Below are positions 37,891-46,078 of a stretch of DNA of 64,000 nucleotides, piece after piece. The DNA comes from Legionella feeleii (GTDB lineage Bacteria > Pseudomonadota > Gammaproteobacteria > Legionellales > Legionellaceae). The stretch lies in the NCBI RefSeq assembly GCF_001467625.1, contig NZ_LNYB01000082.1, positions 12,720-76,719 on the forward strand. The letters run 5' to 3'. A model generated the notes under the pieces. It was not told where the DNA came from. It did no database searches and was given only the letters and a program-made list of their open reading frames with translations. Made by a program: the position numbers and the translations under genes. Positions within the stretch are counted from its first letter, which is position 1. Every line of letters starts with the position of its first letter.

Positions 37891-38457
37891 ATGACTAGCC
37901 GACTCATAACTGCCTTAGGGATAGCCTCTTTTTCTTTATCTTTTAATGTGTTTGCTGCCGAATCTTTTTATTGTCCACAGAATGCGGGTTACATCAATAT
38001 TGGTATGACAACAGACCAAGTGATGGCTGCTTGTGGGCAACCCTTAAGTAAACAGCAATTAAATCGTCCAGTCACTCAAAAAGTACCCATGCAACAACTC
38101 ATGTTTAACAATCAGGGTAGTCAAACAGCCTTTTATGGTGTTTGGTCTGTCCCTGTGGGTACAAATAGCGGCGCACAATTGGAAGTTGATGTGATTGATA
38201 ATAAAGTAAGTGCCATCCGTCTCAATGGTAATAGCAGCAATGCCTTTTCTATCTGTGGCGGCCGGAGTATTCAAGTGGGGGATCCCGTCACCTCCGTTTA
38301 CAACGCCTGTGGTAATCCCTCCGTTGTCAACAATACCTTTATTAATCAACCCATCGTGAGTAATCAAAAACCAGAATTGTGGATTTATCAGCCTGGACAA
38401 TACCAATCACCAATTAGCTTGACATTTGTTAACGGCAAATTACAATCCATCGATTAA
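37891..38457 (+). CDS. Exported DUF2845-type protein with two internal repeats
   Basis: 188 residues from the ATG at 37891, which opens directly into a signal peptide ending NVFAAES; the longer frame from 37843 would bury it. The mature protein has two similar halves with I-x-x-G-M/D-x6-V-x-x-A/N-CG-x-P: GMTTDQVMAACGQP and GDPVTSVYNACGNP. That is the DUF2845/SmpA-OmlA-like pattern, suggesting a small periplasmic domain pair. Role unknown. Confidence 0.75.
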   Translation: MTSRLITALGIASFSLSFNVFAAESFYCPQNAGYINIGMTTDQVMAACGQPLSKQQLNRPVTQKVPMQQLMFNNQGSQTAFYGVWSVPVGTNSGAQLEVDVIDNKVSAIRLNGNSSNAFSICGGRSIQVGDPVTSVYNACGNPSVVNNTFINQPIVSNQKPELWIYQPGQYQSPISLTFVNGKLQSID

Positions 38458-38477
38458 TTTACAGCGTGGAAATAACC

Positions 38478-38768
38478 ATGAGTGAAACGATTGATGATTT
38501 AACAATTGCTTATAGTGAAGATGGAACGGAAACGACTCGCGAACTGGGAAAAGAGGTATTATCCAAAGGCGCCTGGACGACGATTATGTTCCGCTACCAG
38601 GATTGGGATAATAGTAAAAAAGAGTTTGGTCCAATCAAATACTCCATCAGACGTTATCAAAAACGCAATAACCAATACTGGATGAAATCCAAATTCAATA
38701 TCTCCAGTGAAGAACAAGCGCGCAAAATTATTGATGTTTTGACCACCTGGTTAGCAGAGGATAAGTAA
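38478..38768 (+). CDS. Small conserved hypothetical protein
   Basis: 96 residues from the ATG at 38478, beginning MSETIDDLTIAYSEDG. Soluble, with alternating strands and a basic middle (SIRRYQKRNNQYWMKSKF), and ending in a helix. It follows the DUF2845 gene by 20 bases and may be co-transcribed. Resembles small proteins widespread in gammaproteobacteria, but no function can be named. Confidence 0.7.
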   Translation: MSETIDDLTIAYSEDGTETTRELGKEVLSKGAWTTIMFRYQDWDNSKKEFGPIKYSIRRYQKRNNQYWMKSKFNISSEEQARKIIDVLTTWLAEDK

Positions 38769-39049
38769 TAACCATCGAAGACCCGAGACTTTTAACTTAC
38801 TGCCTCGAAAGAGGCTGGGTTTCGAGAAATCCCTATTTTTTGAACAGAATTGTTTTAATTTTGATTTAAAATTCATTTCGTTACTGCACAGTCAAGAAAC
38901 CAGCACTAACCAAGTCTAGCTTCTTTTCAAATAAGCTGTAAAATTACTCTCAAATATTATTATCAGTCTGTTAAATTAATTGGCTAAAAAAACTGTATCT
39001 TCTTTCTGGGTAAAGACATTTAAACTTATTTGAATTTCTCTGTACAGCA
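38769..39049. other. AT-rich intergenic region
   Basis: About 280 bases before the next gene's promoter. It holds a short GCCTC-GAAA-GAGGC hairpin (38802-38815), probably a terminator for the preceding pair, and otherwise AT-rich sequence with no gene seen. Confidence 0.5.
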
Positions 39050-39077
39050 TTGACGAAAAATAAAATAAATGTATAAT
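39050..39077 (+). promoter_or_regulatory. Strong sigma-70 promoter of the 188-residue gene
   Basis: TTGACG (39050-39055), a 16-base spacer made almost only of A and T, then a perfect TATAAT (39072-39077). The gene starts 42 bases later. Confidence 0.75.
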
Positions 39078-39119
39078 TGCTAACCATAAATTCAATTTAG
39101 TTAACATATAGGAGTGGAA

Positions 39120-39686
39120 ATGGGCGTCCTTAGTTTTTTCCAAAATGTAAAAATTTGTACAGGTCAAAAAACACCTGATGTAAAAAAGAATTTTTTCCAA
39201 AACTATGCAGATCACTTGGATTTTCTGGAAGAAGAGTTTAAGAAAAAAGGTGCAAAACTCATGGAAATGACCTTTGATGATGGTCTTGCTTTTTTATCTG
39301 ACCAAGCATTAGAGCGTTTGAAGATTTTTGAAAGCTTACGTGATGGCCATGATTATTTTGATGAAGTCGTTGGTGCCACTGCCATACCGCTTATGAGTTT
39401 AGCCGTCGCAACCATAGCTACAGCAGCTGCTATTTGGGAAGGTGCTCAAGATTTGGCAATTCACACTGGTTTTATGAAGGCTAAAGACAAAGTTTCTCTC
39501 GATAAAGATTTGCAGACGTCTCATTATCTGTTGACCGCTGGCGCTGCCTTTTTATTGGCCGCAGCAAGTTTCCTTAAATCGGCTATTAGCCTGATTAGTC
39601 GACCTGTGGTTACTGCAATTCAAGGGTTTGATAAACAAGATGAAGTGCGCTTTTGTAACCAAAATGCTATGCTAGGCAATAAGTAA
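39120..39686 (+). CDS. Hypothetical protein with C-terminal hydrophobic hairpin
   Basis: 188 residues from the ATG at 39120, with AGGAG in front; a GTG two codons upstream is less well spaced. The first 85 residues are charged and helical. Two hydrophobic segments follow, about 90-110 (ATAIPLMSLAVATIATAAAI) and 142-165 (LLTAGAAFLLAAASFLKSAI). No family recognised. The make-up, helical head plus membrane hairpin near the C-terminus, resembles several small Legionella proteins of unknown role. Confidence 0.65.
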   Translation: MGVLSFFQNVKICTGQKTPDVKKNFFQNYADHLDFLEEEFKKKGAKLMEMTFDDGLAFLSDQALERLKIFESLRDGHDYFDEVVGATAIPLMSLAVATIATAAAIWEGAQDLAIHTGFMKAKDKVSLDKDLQTSHYLLTAGAAFLLAAASFLKSAISLISRPVVTAIQGFDKQDEVRFCNQNAMLGNK

Positions 39687-39695
39687 AATCTTAAT

Positions 39696-39730
39696 CCTTG
39701 CCATGCAGTGACACTCTACTGCTGGCAAGG
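39696..39730. terminator. Long hairpin after the 188-residue gene
   Basis: CCTTGCCA (39696-39703), one unpaired T, GCAGT, an eight-base loop, ACTGC, TGGCAAGG (39723-39730): a 13-bp stem with a single bulge. It lies ten bases after the stop. A T-run is lacking, so it may stabilise the mRNA end as much as terminate. Confidence 0.55.
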
Positions 39731-39767
39731 TGTTACCCCTCTCCAATTCAATTCTTTTAATTTCCAT

Positions 39768-40205
39768 TCATTTTGGCAATTTACGAAAAGATACAGCAAG
39801 GCGATTCCAGCTATTTATGGTAATAATTGCCATCGTCAACTCGACCGTTTCCAACTCATTAAAACATTGGCGGACTTGTTGATAAGTCTCATCGTCAGCC
39901 TGTGTTTCTGATAATAAGGTAACGGATTCTGCCCAAGCCAGAGCTGCCCTCTCACGCTCAGTAAAAAAAGGCGATTCATGCCAAACAGCCACCGCATGTA
40001 AGCGGCGCTCTGCTTCACCTAACTTATGAGCCTCAGTAGTATGCATATCAACGCAGTAAGCGCAGCCATTGATTTGCGATACCCTTAATTTAACCAATTC
40101 TAATAAGGTTTTTTCCAAACTACTTTTGCTAACATGGCTCTCAAGATTGTAGAGGGCTTTGACCGCATCAGGAGAAACTTTATAATAATCAAGTCTCATG
40201 TCCAT
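39768..40205 (-). CDS. Carboxymuconolactone decarboxylase / AhpD family protein
   Basis: 145 residues. The redox motif CAYCVDMHTTEA (Cys-x2-Cys with a His four residues on) is that of AhpD-like alkylhydroperoxidases. The start MDMRLDYYKVSPDAVKALYNLE is typical. Likely a thiol peroxidase component; the physiological partner is not visible nearby. Confidence 0.88.
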   Translation of the reverse strand: MDMRLDYYKVSPDAVKALYNLESHVSKSSLEKTLLELVKLRVSQINGCAYCVDMHTTEAHKLGEAERRLHAVAVWHESPFFTERERAALAWAESVTLLSETQADDETYQQVRQCFNELETVELTMAIITINSWNRLAVSFRKLPK

Positions 40206-40310
40206 ATTTTATCTCCCTATTAAAAGAATAACTCTTTTATAGTAGTAACAACTACCCTATTTTGTTAGTATCGAACGCTATTATTTTGTCTATTTGATGA
40301 GAATAAAATC

Positions 40311-40751
40311 ATGAAAGAACAAATGCAGTTCCTGGTGAATCTTACTGAAGATCAGATTAAAAAATTTACACTTGAAGAAACAAATGACCATCTTGGAAAA
40401 TTTCAAGCGCTTAATAAACTAGTCACTTCCATTTGGAGTCTTTTCGAATTATTCGAGCCAGGTGCTAGTAAGCAGCGAACACTAGAACTTATTAATAACC
40501 ATGCCAGTGGTATCGTTATTGAACAGATGAAAAAACTCCAAGCACTCAGTAGTCAGTTGCAATTCTTCTCTTCTGAAAAATCATTGGTCAAGGAGGATGC
40601 TTTATCTAATTTCGAAAACTACCAGACCATGGCACGTAATTATCTGGCATACACGGAATACAAAACCCAATTAGATGATAAGCAAACATTAATTGAGACA
40701 CGTAGACAATCACTTCTTCCCGAAGAGAATCCAGAACGTTGTACAATGTAG
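40311..40751 (+). CDS. Hypothetical helical protein
   Basis: 146 residues, charged, almost entirely helical, no signal peptide or membrane segment. Heptad-like stretches lie at about 75-100 and 115-135. Not recognised. Near it sits another unrecognised gene (39120-39686). A substrate of the Dot/Icm system is possible but untested. Confidence 0.6.
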   Translation: MKEQMQFLVNLTEDQIKKFTLEETNDHLGKFQALNKLVTSIWSLFELFEPGASKQRTLELINNHASGIVIEQMKKLQALSSQLQFFSSEKSLVKEDALSNFENYQTMARNYLAYTEYKTQLDDKQTLIETRRQSLLPEENPERCTM

Positions 40752-40869
40752 TAAGCCTAGCTAATCCACGAAGTTGATTAATGCGGTATTAGAAAATATC
40801 GCATTAATCGCTTTGTGCAGTCATTTTCCTAATTGATATCTATTAAACCTATACCTGATTACCGTTTTT

Positions 40870-40898
40870 TTGAATCTTCGTCCAAAGTGCTTTATAAT
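40870..40898 (+). promoter_or_regulatory. Sigma-70 promoter of the RND efflux operon
   Basis: TTGAAT (40870-40875), a 17-base spacer, then TATAAT (40893-40898), 32 bases before the adaptor's ATG. No adjacent regulator gene is present. Confidence 0.7.
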
Positions 40899-40930
40899 CT
40901 ACCGATCTATAGCTACTGGGTGCCCTCGGC

Positions 40931-41980
40931 ATGAAATCTCGCTCCATTATCTTGCTCATGACACTCTTGGGCATCGTTTCAACATCTATCTTTATTTTTC
41001 AACACAAGAAAACGGTTAGTAACCCCATTCCTATGAATGCAATTGCCGTTGAAACGGCAGCGGTTACGGAAAAAGTCTTAGCAGAACAATTTGAAACCCT
41101 GGGCAGTCTTGCCAGTACCGATAACATCGATATCAGTTCCGAGCTAGCTGGACAAATTGCAGCAATTTATTTCAAACCAGGCGCTAGTGTAAAAAAAGGC
41201 ACTCTTTTAATCCAGCTCGATAATACCGTTTTAAAAAGTGAATTGGCCAGTGCAGAAGCCAATCTCACCTTAAGTGAAACAAGCTACCAACGTATGAGTG
41301 AATTGGCCAAGCGTAAACTCGCCTCGGCACAAGCCTTGGACCAAGCCTTAGCTGATCTGCAGGAAAAGCAGAATACAGTGAAAGCTAAAAAGGCTCAATT
41401 GGAAAAACTAAGCCTTCGGGCTCCGTTTTCCGGGACGCTGGGCTCAAGACAAGTCAGTGTAGGGCAATATGTAAAAGTTGGCCAACCCCTGGTACATTTG
41501 GTCGCCAATCAAAAATTGCGAGTAGAATATAATCTGCCAGAGCGTTACTTACCCCGTTTACAAGAGGGACAAAAAGTAAGTGTGGTTTCTGATGCTTTTC
41601 CTAAAAAAGTTTTTCAAGGCGTGGTTAATTACATTGATCCGGCAGTTGACCGCGAAACACGAACTATCGCTGTTGAAGCCTTGATCGATAATCCGCAACG
41701 CATACTATCTGCGGGCTTGTTTGTGCGAGTCAGCCACCAGTTTGGTGAAAAGAAAAAACGTCTTCTGGTTCCCGAAGAAAGCCTGATCCCGACGATCCAT
41801 GGTCAAAAAATCTTTGTATTACGCGATGATATAGCCGTCGCTGTCCCTGTTGAAACAGGCGCACATCATGCCTCGATGACCGAGATTTGCAGTGGCTTGC
41901 AAGCCGATGATATCGTTATCGTGCGAGGTCAACACAAGCTCAAGGAAGGAAGTCACGTCATTGATATTCATGAAGGGTAG
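40931..41980 (+). CDS. RND efflux periplasmic adaptor (membrane fusion) subunit
   Basis: 349 residues. An N-terminal anchor (about 5-24, IILLMTLLGIVSTSIFIF), a biotinyl-lipoyl-like half (GQIAAIYFKPGASVKKGTLL), a coiled-coil hairpin (about 95-150), the second lipoyl half (RAPFSGTLGSRQVSVGQYV) and beta-barrel. It would connect the permease to a TolC-type channel. Followed eight bases later by the permease. Confidence 0.93.
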   Translation: MKSRSIILLMTLLGIVSTSIFIFQHKKTVSNPIPMNAIAVETAAVTEKVLAEQFETLGSLASTDNIDISSELAGQIAAIYFKPGASVKKGTLLIQLDNTVLKSELASAEANLTLSETSYQRMSELAKRKLASAQALDQALADLQEKQNTVKAKKAQLEKLSLRAPFSGTLGSRQVSVGQYVKVGQPLVHLVANQKLRVEYNLPERYLPRLQEGQKVSVVSDAFPKKVFQGVVNYIDPAVDRETRTIAVEALIDNPQRILSAGLFVRVSHQFGEKKKRLLVPEESLIPTIHGQKIFVLRDDIAVAVPVETGAHHASMTEICSGLQADDIVIVRGQHKLKEGSHVIDIHEG

Positions 41981-41988
41981 GAAATAGA

Positions 41989-44900
41989 GTGAATTTTTCC
42001 AAACGTTGCATTCAACGCCCCGTTTTTACAATTGTTTTTACTTTACTGATGGTTATTGCCGGTTTGATTCATTTCAACAAATTGCCGGTAAGACATTTAC
42101 CCAACATTGATAAACCCATTGTCCATATTTCTACTGAATATGATGGGGCAAGTCCTGAATTAGTAGAAAAAGAAATTACTATTCCGATTGAAAATGCCTT
42201 GTCAGGTATATCAGGCGTTGACTCGCTACGCTCCACCAGCATGTTGGGTAAAAGCCGGGTTAATATTGATTTTCAACTGGGCGTTGATATCAATGAGGTT
42301 GTTAGCGATATCCGTAACAAAATGTCGGCGATCCAGGCAAAACTCCCCAAAGATAGCCATGCACCGGTCGTCAGTAAAAACGACGCTGATGCAAATCCTG
42401 TTGCCGTCATTGGCTTTCATGATAAAACAAAAGACTCCCTTGAAATCACCGATTATGTCTCCCGTCACATCAAACCCAGGCTACAAGAAATTAAAGGGGT
42501 CGGAGAGGTAACCTATCATGGTGGACGAGATTACGCTGTTAAAATTGCCCTCGATCCGGTAAAAATGGCAGCCCGCAGAGTCACTGTTGCGGAAGTTAAA
42601 AATGCACTTACCCAGCAAAATCTCGACATTCCAAGCGGTCAAATTAAAAGCACTAACCGTTATTATACGGTAGTCACTCATGCACGTTTGCAAGATGCTA
42701 AACATTTTGCTGATCTCGTCATTGCCAATCGTAATAATCAACTCATCCGTCTGGCCGAAGTGGCAACCGTTTCGGTAGGCAGTGAAAATGAAGATAATTT
42801 ACTCCGCATTAATGGTAAATCTGCAGTTGGACTAGCTATCCTTGCGCAATCAACTGCAAATCCCGTCGACGTGGCAGCAGCCGTTAAAAAAACATTGGTT
42901 TCCTTGCAGCAAACCTTGCCGCCAGGTTTTAGCATTCAACTGGTTTTTGATTCAACCAATTTTATTAAACGTTCTATCCATGAAGTCTATAAAACGTTTA
43001 TTGAAGCTATTTTATTTGTTGGACTGGTGGTTTTCCTTTTCCTGGGTAATTTGCGCGCGGCGATGATTCCCATCATTACTATTCCTATCTGTCTGGTAAC
43101 TGCTTTCTGGCCTATGTACTGGCTGGGTTTTGAATTAAATACGATTACTTTACTGGCAATGGTATTGGCAATTGGCCTGGTAGTTGATGACGCCATTGTT
43201 GTACTCGAAAATTGCCACCGCCATATGCAGGCAGGATTATCTGCCATGCAAGCAGCAATAAAAGGGAGTACAGAAATCGTTTTTGTTGTCTTGGCAATGA
43301 CAATCACCCTGGCAGCAGTTTATGCCCCTATGGGCTTTGTTGCCGGTTTTACTGGCAAACTGTTCCTGCAATTCGGAACCACACTGGCTTTAACAGTGAT
43401 TATCTCCGGTATTGTTGCTTTAAGTTTATCACCCATGATGTGTTCAAGGCTTTTACGGCATCAAGAAGGCCGCTACAGCCTGTGGTTAGACAAACAATTT
43501 GAAAAACTAAGCACTCGTTATCATCAAAGTTTGTTTGCCGTACTTAAGCAACCTTCACGCCTTGGTATTTTAGTTTTCTGTTCTTGTCTCATTGGCTTGT
43601 TTTGCTATCTACGCCTGGGTGCGGAACTTGCTCCCACGGAAGATCAATCGTATATCATAGCCCCTATCTCTTCGCCGACTAATGCCAGCACGTCTTATAC
43701 TGATCAATACAGTCGTGAACTAGAGGCTGTTTATGAAACAATTCCTGAGAAAGTAGTCTATCTTACTTCAGTAAAACCCTCATCGGCCTTTACTCTCCTA
43801 AAATTAGCCCCCTGGAATGAACGGCATCGAAGTCAAAGAGAAATAAGTAATGAGCTTAGCGAGAAAATGCAAAAAATTACTGGTATCAATGTTTTTCCCG
43901 CAAGTCCTAACCCCTTGGGCCATCGAGGCGGAGGAGGAGTTAATAGTCAGTTTAGTATGGCCCTTTTAGGGAATACCTCCTACCTACGGTTAAACCAAAT
44001 TGCTAACGACATTACCAAATCCCTTTCTGAGGACTCGCGCTTCAGGCATGTGAAAAATAATTTAGCCTTGGATAGCGAACAGATTGATGTTGAAATTGAT
44101 CGGCAATTAGCGGCTGATCTGAATGTGAATCTTGCGGACGTGGCAGAATTACTTTCTACAATGCTGGGAGGTAGTAACCCGGTTAATTTTAATTACGACG
44201 GTCAAGCCTACAAAGTGATACTACAGCTACAACAGACTGAGCGCCGTGACATTTCTGTATTAAACAAACTTTATGTCCAAAGCGGGCGTGGACGCATGAT
44301 CCCTTTATCAACCCTGATTCAGATAAAAAATACCATTGGTCCAGACAGTCTCCCCCACCTAAATCGTTTACGTACGGCGAATATAACTGCGGAACTGGCT
44401 CCTGGTGCTCATTTAAATGAAGTAATCACCAAGGTAAAAAGACTGTTGAAGGAAAAATTACCAGAGGATATTCAATACCACTTTACCGGTACAGTAAAAG
44501 ACTATCTCGAATCATCAGGCAGTAGCTTATACGCTTTTTTACTAGCCCTTTTATTTATTTATCTTGTGTTAGCTGCACAATTTGAAAGTTTTATTGACCC
44601 TCTCATTGTACTTTTTAGTGTTCCTTTATGCCTGGTCGGAGCGGTTATTGCGCTGTATCTGTTTGGTGGTTCCTTATCAATCTATAGTAATATTGGGATG
44701 GTGACCCTTATCGGTTTGATTACCAAACACGGAATCATGATTACAGAGTTTGCCAATCAACAACTCAAACTTGGTCATGATCGATTAAATGCAGTCATGC
44801 AAAGTGCTCGCATTCGATTACGCCCTATATTAATGACTACTCTGGCAATGGTTCTGGGAGCTCTGCCTTTGGCATTAGCTTCTGGTGCAGGTAGTGAAAG

Positions 44901-45069
44901 CCGTGAGCAACTCGGTTTAGTGATTCTTGGGGGTATGGTGGTAGGTACCTTTTTCTCTTTGTATGTAGTCCCTCTAGCCTACCTATTGATCAGCAAATCC
45001 AGGGTAAAAATCCAAAACCATACTCAGGAAACAAGTCACAGCCAAACCAAGCTTTTACTCCCTGAATAA
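41989..45069 (+). CDS. RND (HAE1/AcrB-type) efflux permease
   Basis: 1026 residues, GTG start at 41989 with an AGGAAAT site. Twelve membrane segments in the usual two sets of six. The first set includes the proton-relay motif GLVVDDAIVVLEN with its paired Asp. N-terminal FIQRPVFT-like start (RCIQRPVFTIVFTLLMV). The two large periplasmic loops are intact. No outer-membrane factor gene follows, so a TolC from elsewhere is presumed. The substrate cannot be read from sequence. Confidence 0.95.
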   Translation: MNFSKRCIQRPVFTIVFTLLMVIAGLIHFNKLPVRHLPNIDKPIVHISTEYDGASPELVEKEITIPIENALSGISGVDSLRSTSMLGKSRVNIDFQLGVDINEVVSDIRNKMSAIQAKLPKDSHAPVVSKNDADANPVAVIGFHDKTKDSLEITDYVSRHIKPRLQEIKGVGEVTYHGGRDYAVKIALDPVKMAARRVTVAEVKNALTQQNLDIPSGQIKSTNRYYTVVTHARLQDAKHFADLVIANRNNQLIRLAEVATVSVGSENEDNLLRINGKSAVGLAILAQSTANPVDVAAAVKKTLVSLQQTLPPGFSIQLVFDSTNFIKRSIHEVYKTFIEAILFVGLVVFLFLGNLRAAMIPIITIPICLVTAFWPMYWLGFELNTITLLAMVLAIGLVVDDAIVVLENCHRHMQAGLSAMQAAIKGSTEIVFVVLAMTITLAAVYAPMGFVAGFTGKLFLQFGTTLALTVIISGIVALSLSPMMCSRLLRHQEGRYSLWLDKQFEKLSTRYHQSLFAVLKQPSRLGILVFCSCLIGLFCYLRLGAELAPTEDQSYIIAPISSPTNASTSYTDQYSRELEAVYETIPEKVVYLTSVKPSSAFTLLKLAPWNERHRSQREISNELSEKMQKITGINVFPASPNPLGHRGGGGVNSQFSMALLGNTSYLRLNQIANDITKSLSEDSRFRHVKNNLALDSEQIDVEIDRQLAADLNVNLADVAELLSTMLGGSNPVNFNYDGQAYKVILQLQQTERRDISVLNKLYVQSGRGRMIPLSTLIQIKNTIGPDSLPHLNRLRTANITAELAPGAHLNEVITKVKRLLKEKLPEDIQYHFTGTVKDYLESSGSSLYAFLLALLFIYLVLAAQFESFIDPLIVLFSVPLCLVGAVIALYLFGGSLSIYSNIGMVTLIGLITKHGIMITEFANQQLKLGHDRLNAVMQSARIRLRPILMTTLAMVLGALPLALASGAGSESREQLGLVILGGMVVGTFFSLYVVPLAYLLISKSRVKIQNHTQETSHSQTKLLLPE

Positions 45070-45209
45070 ACTTTATGTAGAAAAAGCTCCCTGTGAATGA
45101 TAAAGATCCCTGCTTCTTAAGAAGCAAAATTGTAGTTATATAATCTCTTTCTGTGCTGTTTATATCGCTTTTCTATAAAATTGTTAAATTTAACTATAAT
45201 TAATTTGTG

Positions 45210-45999
45210 CTTCTTTAAATGGAGATGATGGGTTTTTTAAATGCGAAACAGTAAATGAAGAAGAAGCAGAAAAGCGGCGTTATCAAGATTTTTAAGAGAA
45301 AGTCTCCATCCCCCGCCCTGAAGATGAATTTCAAGCAATGACTTCTTCCTACTTCCATTTACTTGCGTCTTTAAAAGGAATGGCTGAAAGTGCTGGCGAG
45401 GGCTCCGTTGTTTTAGCCGAGGGTCCAACAGCGAGCAGCAAATCCCATCCTACTTAAAAAATATTGCACAGGATAAAGAAGTTACTATTTTGCTAATTGA
45501 CGCGAATTTTTGCACCGAAAAGCAGCTTAAAATTTTGATAAATCAACATGAGCTTGAAAGGAAGGATAGTACGGATAGAGTCTTTAAACCAAGAGAGAAC
45601 CCTAATGTAAGCGTTGAAATTTTTGGTTGTATTATTGATGACCGGCCAGACTCGTTAATATGCCAAACAATGGCTGAAGCGATTACCTCTATACTGAAAA
45701 AAGAGGGACGAGTTTTTATAGCCAATCATACCCAAGCTTATTCACTTGAAGATATTCCAGGTATTGCTGAGCTAGCAAATCGAATCAAAGCAGACTATCC
45801 CAAAACCCTCCAAGTATATACACAAGAGGGCATGGGAAGTGTAAGATATTATACCGATAAGTTGATAAACTATCACAATGATGGCTATGGCATGCCCGAT
45901 AATGGTACTTTCAAAACCTGGCCCAAACTTAGTGACCTGCAAGAGATCGATGCATTTAAACCCAACATTAAATTGAGTTTTGGCTTGCATTCGGGCTGA
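45210..45999 (+). pseudogene. Decayed hypothetical gene
   Basis: The open part (45490-45999, 169 residues) lacks a good start; its frame continues upstream with coherent protein-like text (SEQQIPSYLKNIAQDKEV). Further up a second frame reads DEFQAMTSSYFHLLASLKGM and runs on to about 45430, where it must shift to join. That frame also has a stop at about 45292. So one gene appears broken by an internal stop and a frameshift. No family recognised. It lies directly downstream of icmB on the opposite strand, where L. pneumophila has tphA. Confidence 0.6.
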
Positions 46000-46078
46000 A
46001 GTAGTCAACGTCATGTTGACTACAGTGAGAGGTTGCCGCCATAGACTGGGAGTCTCCTCTCATTGTTTGGATAATGGT

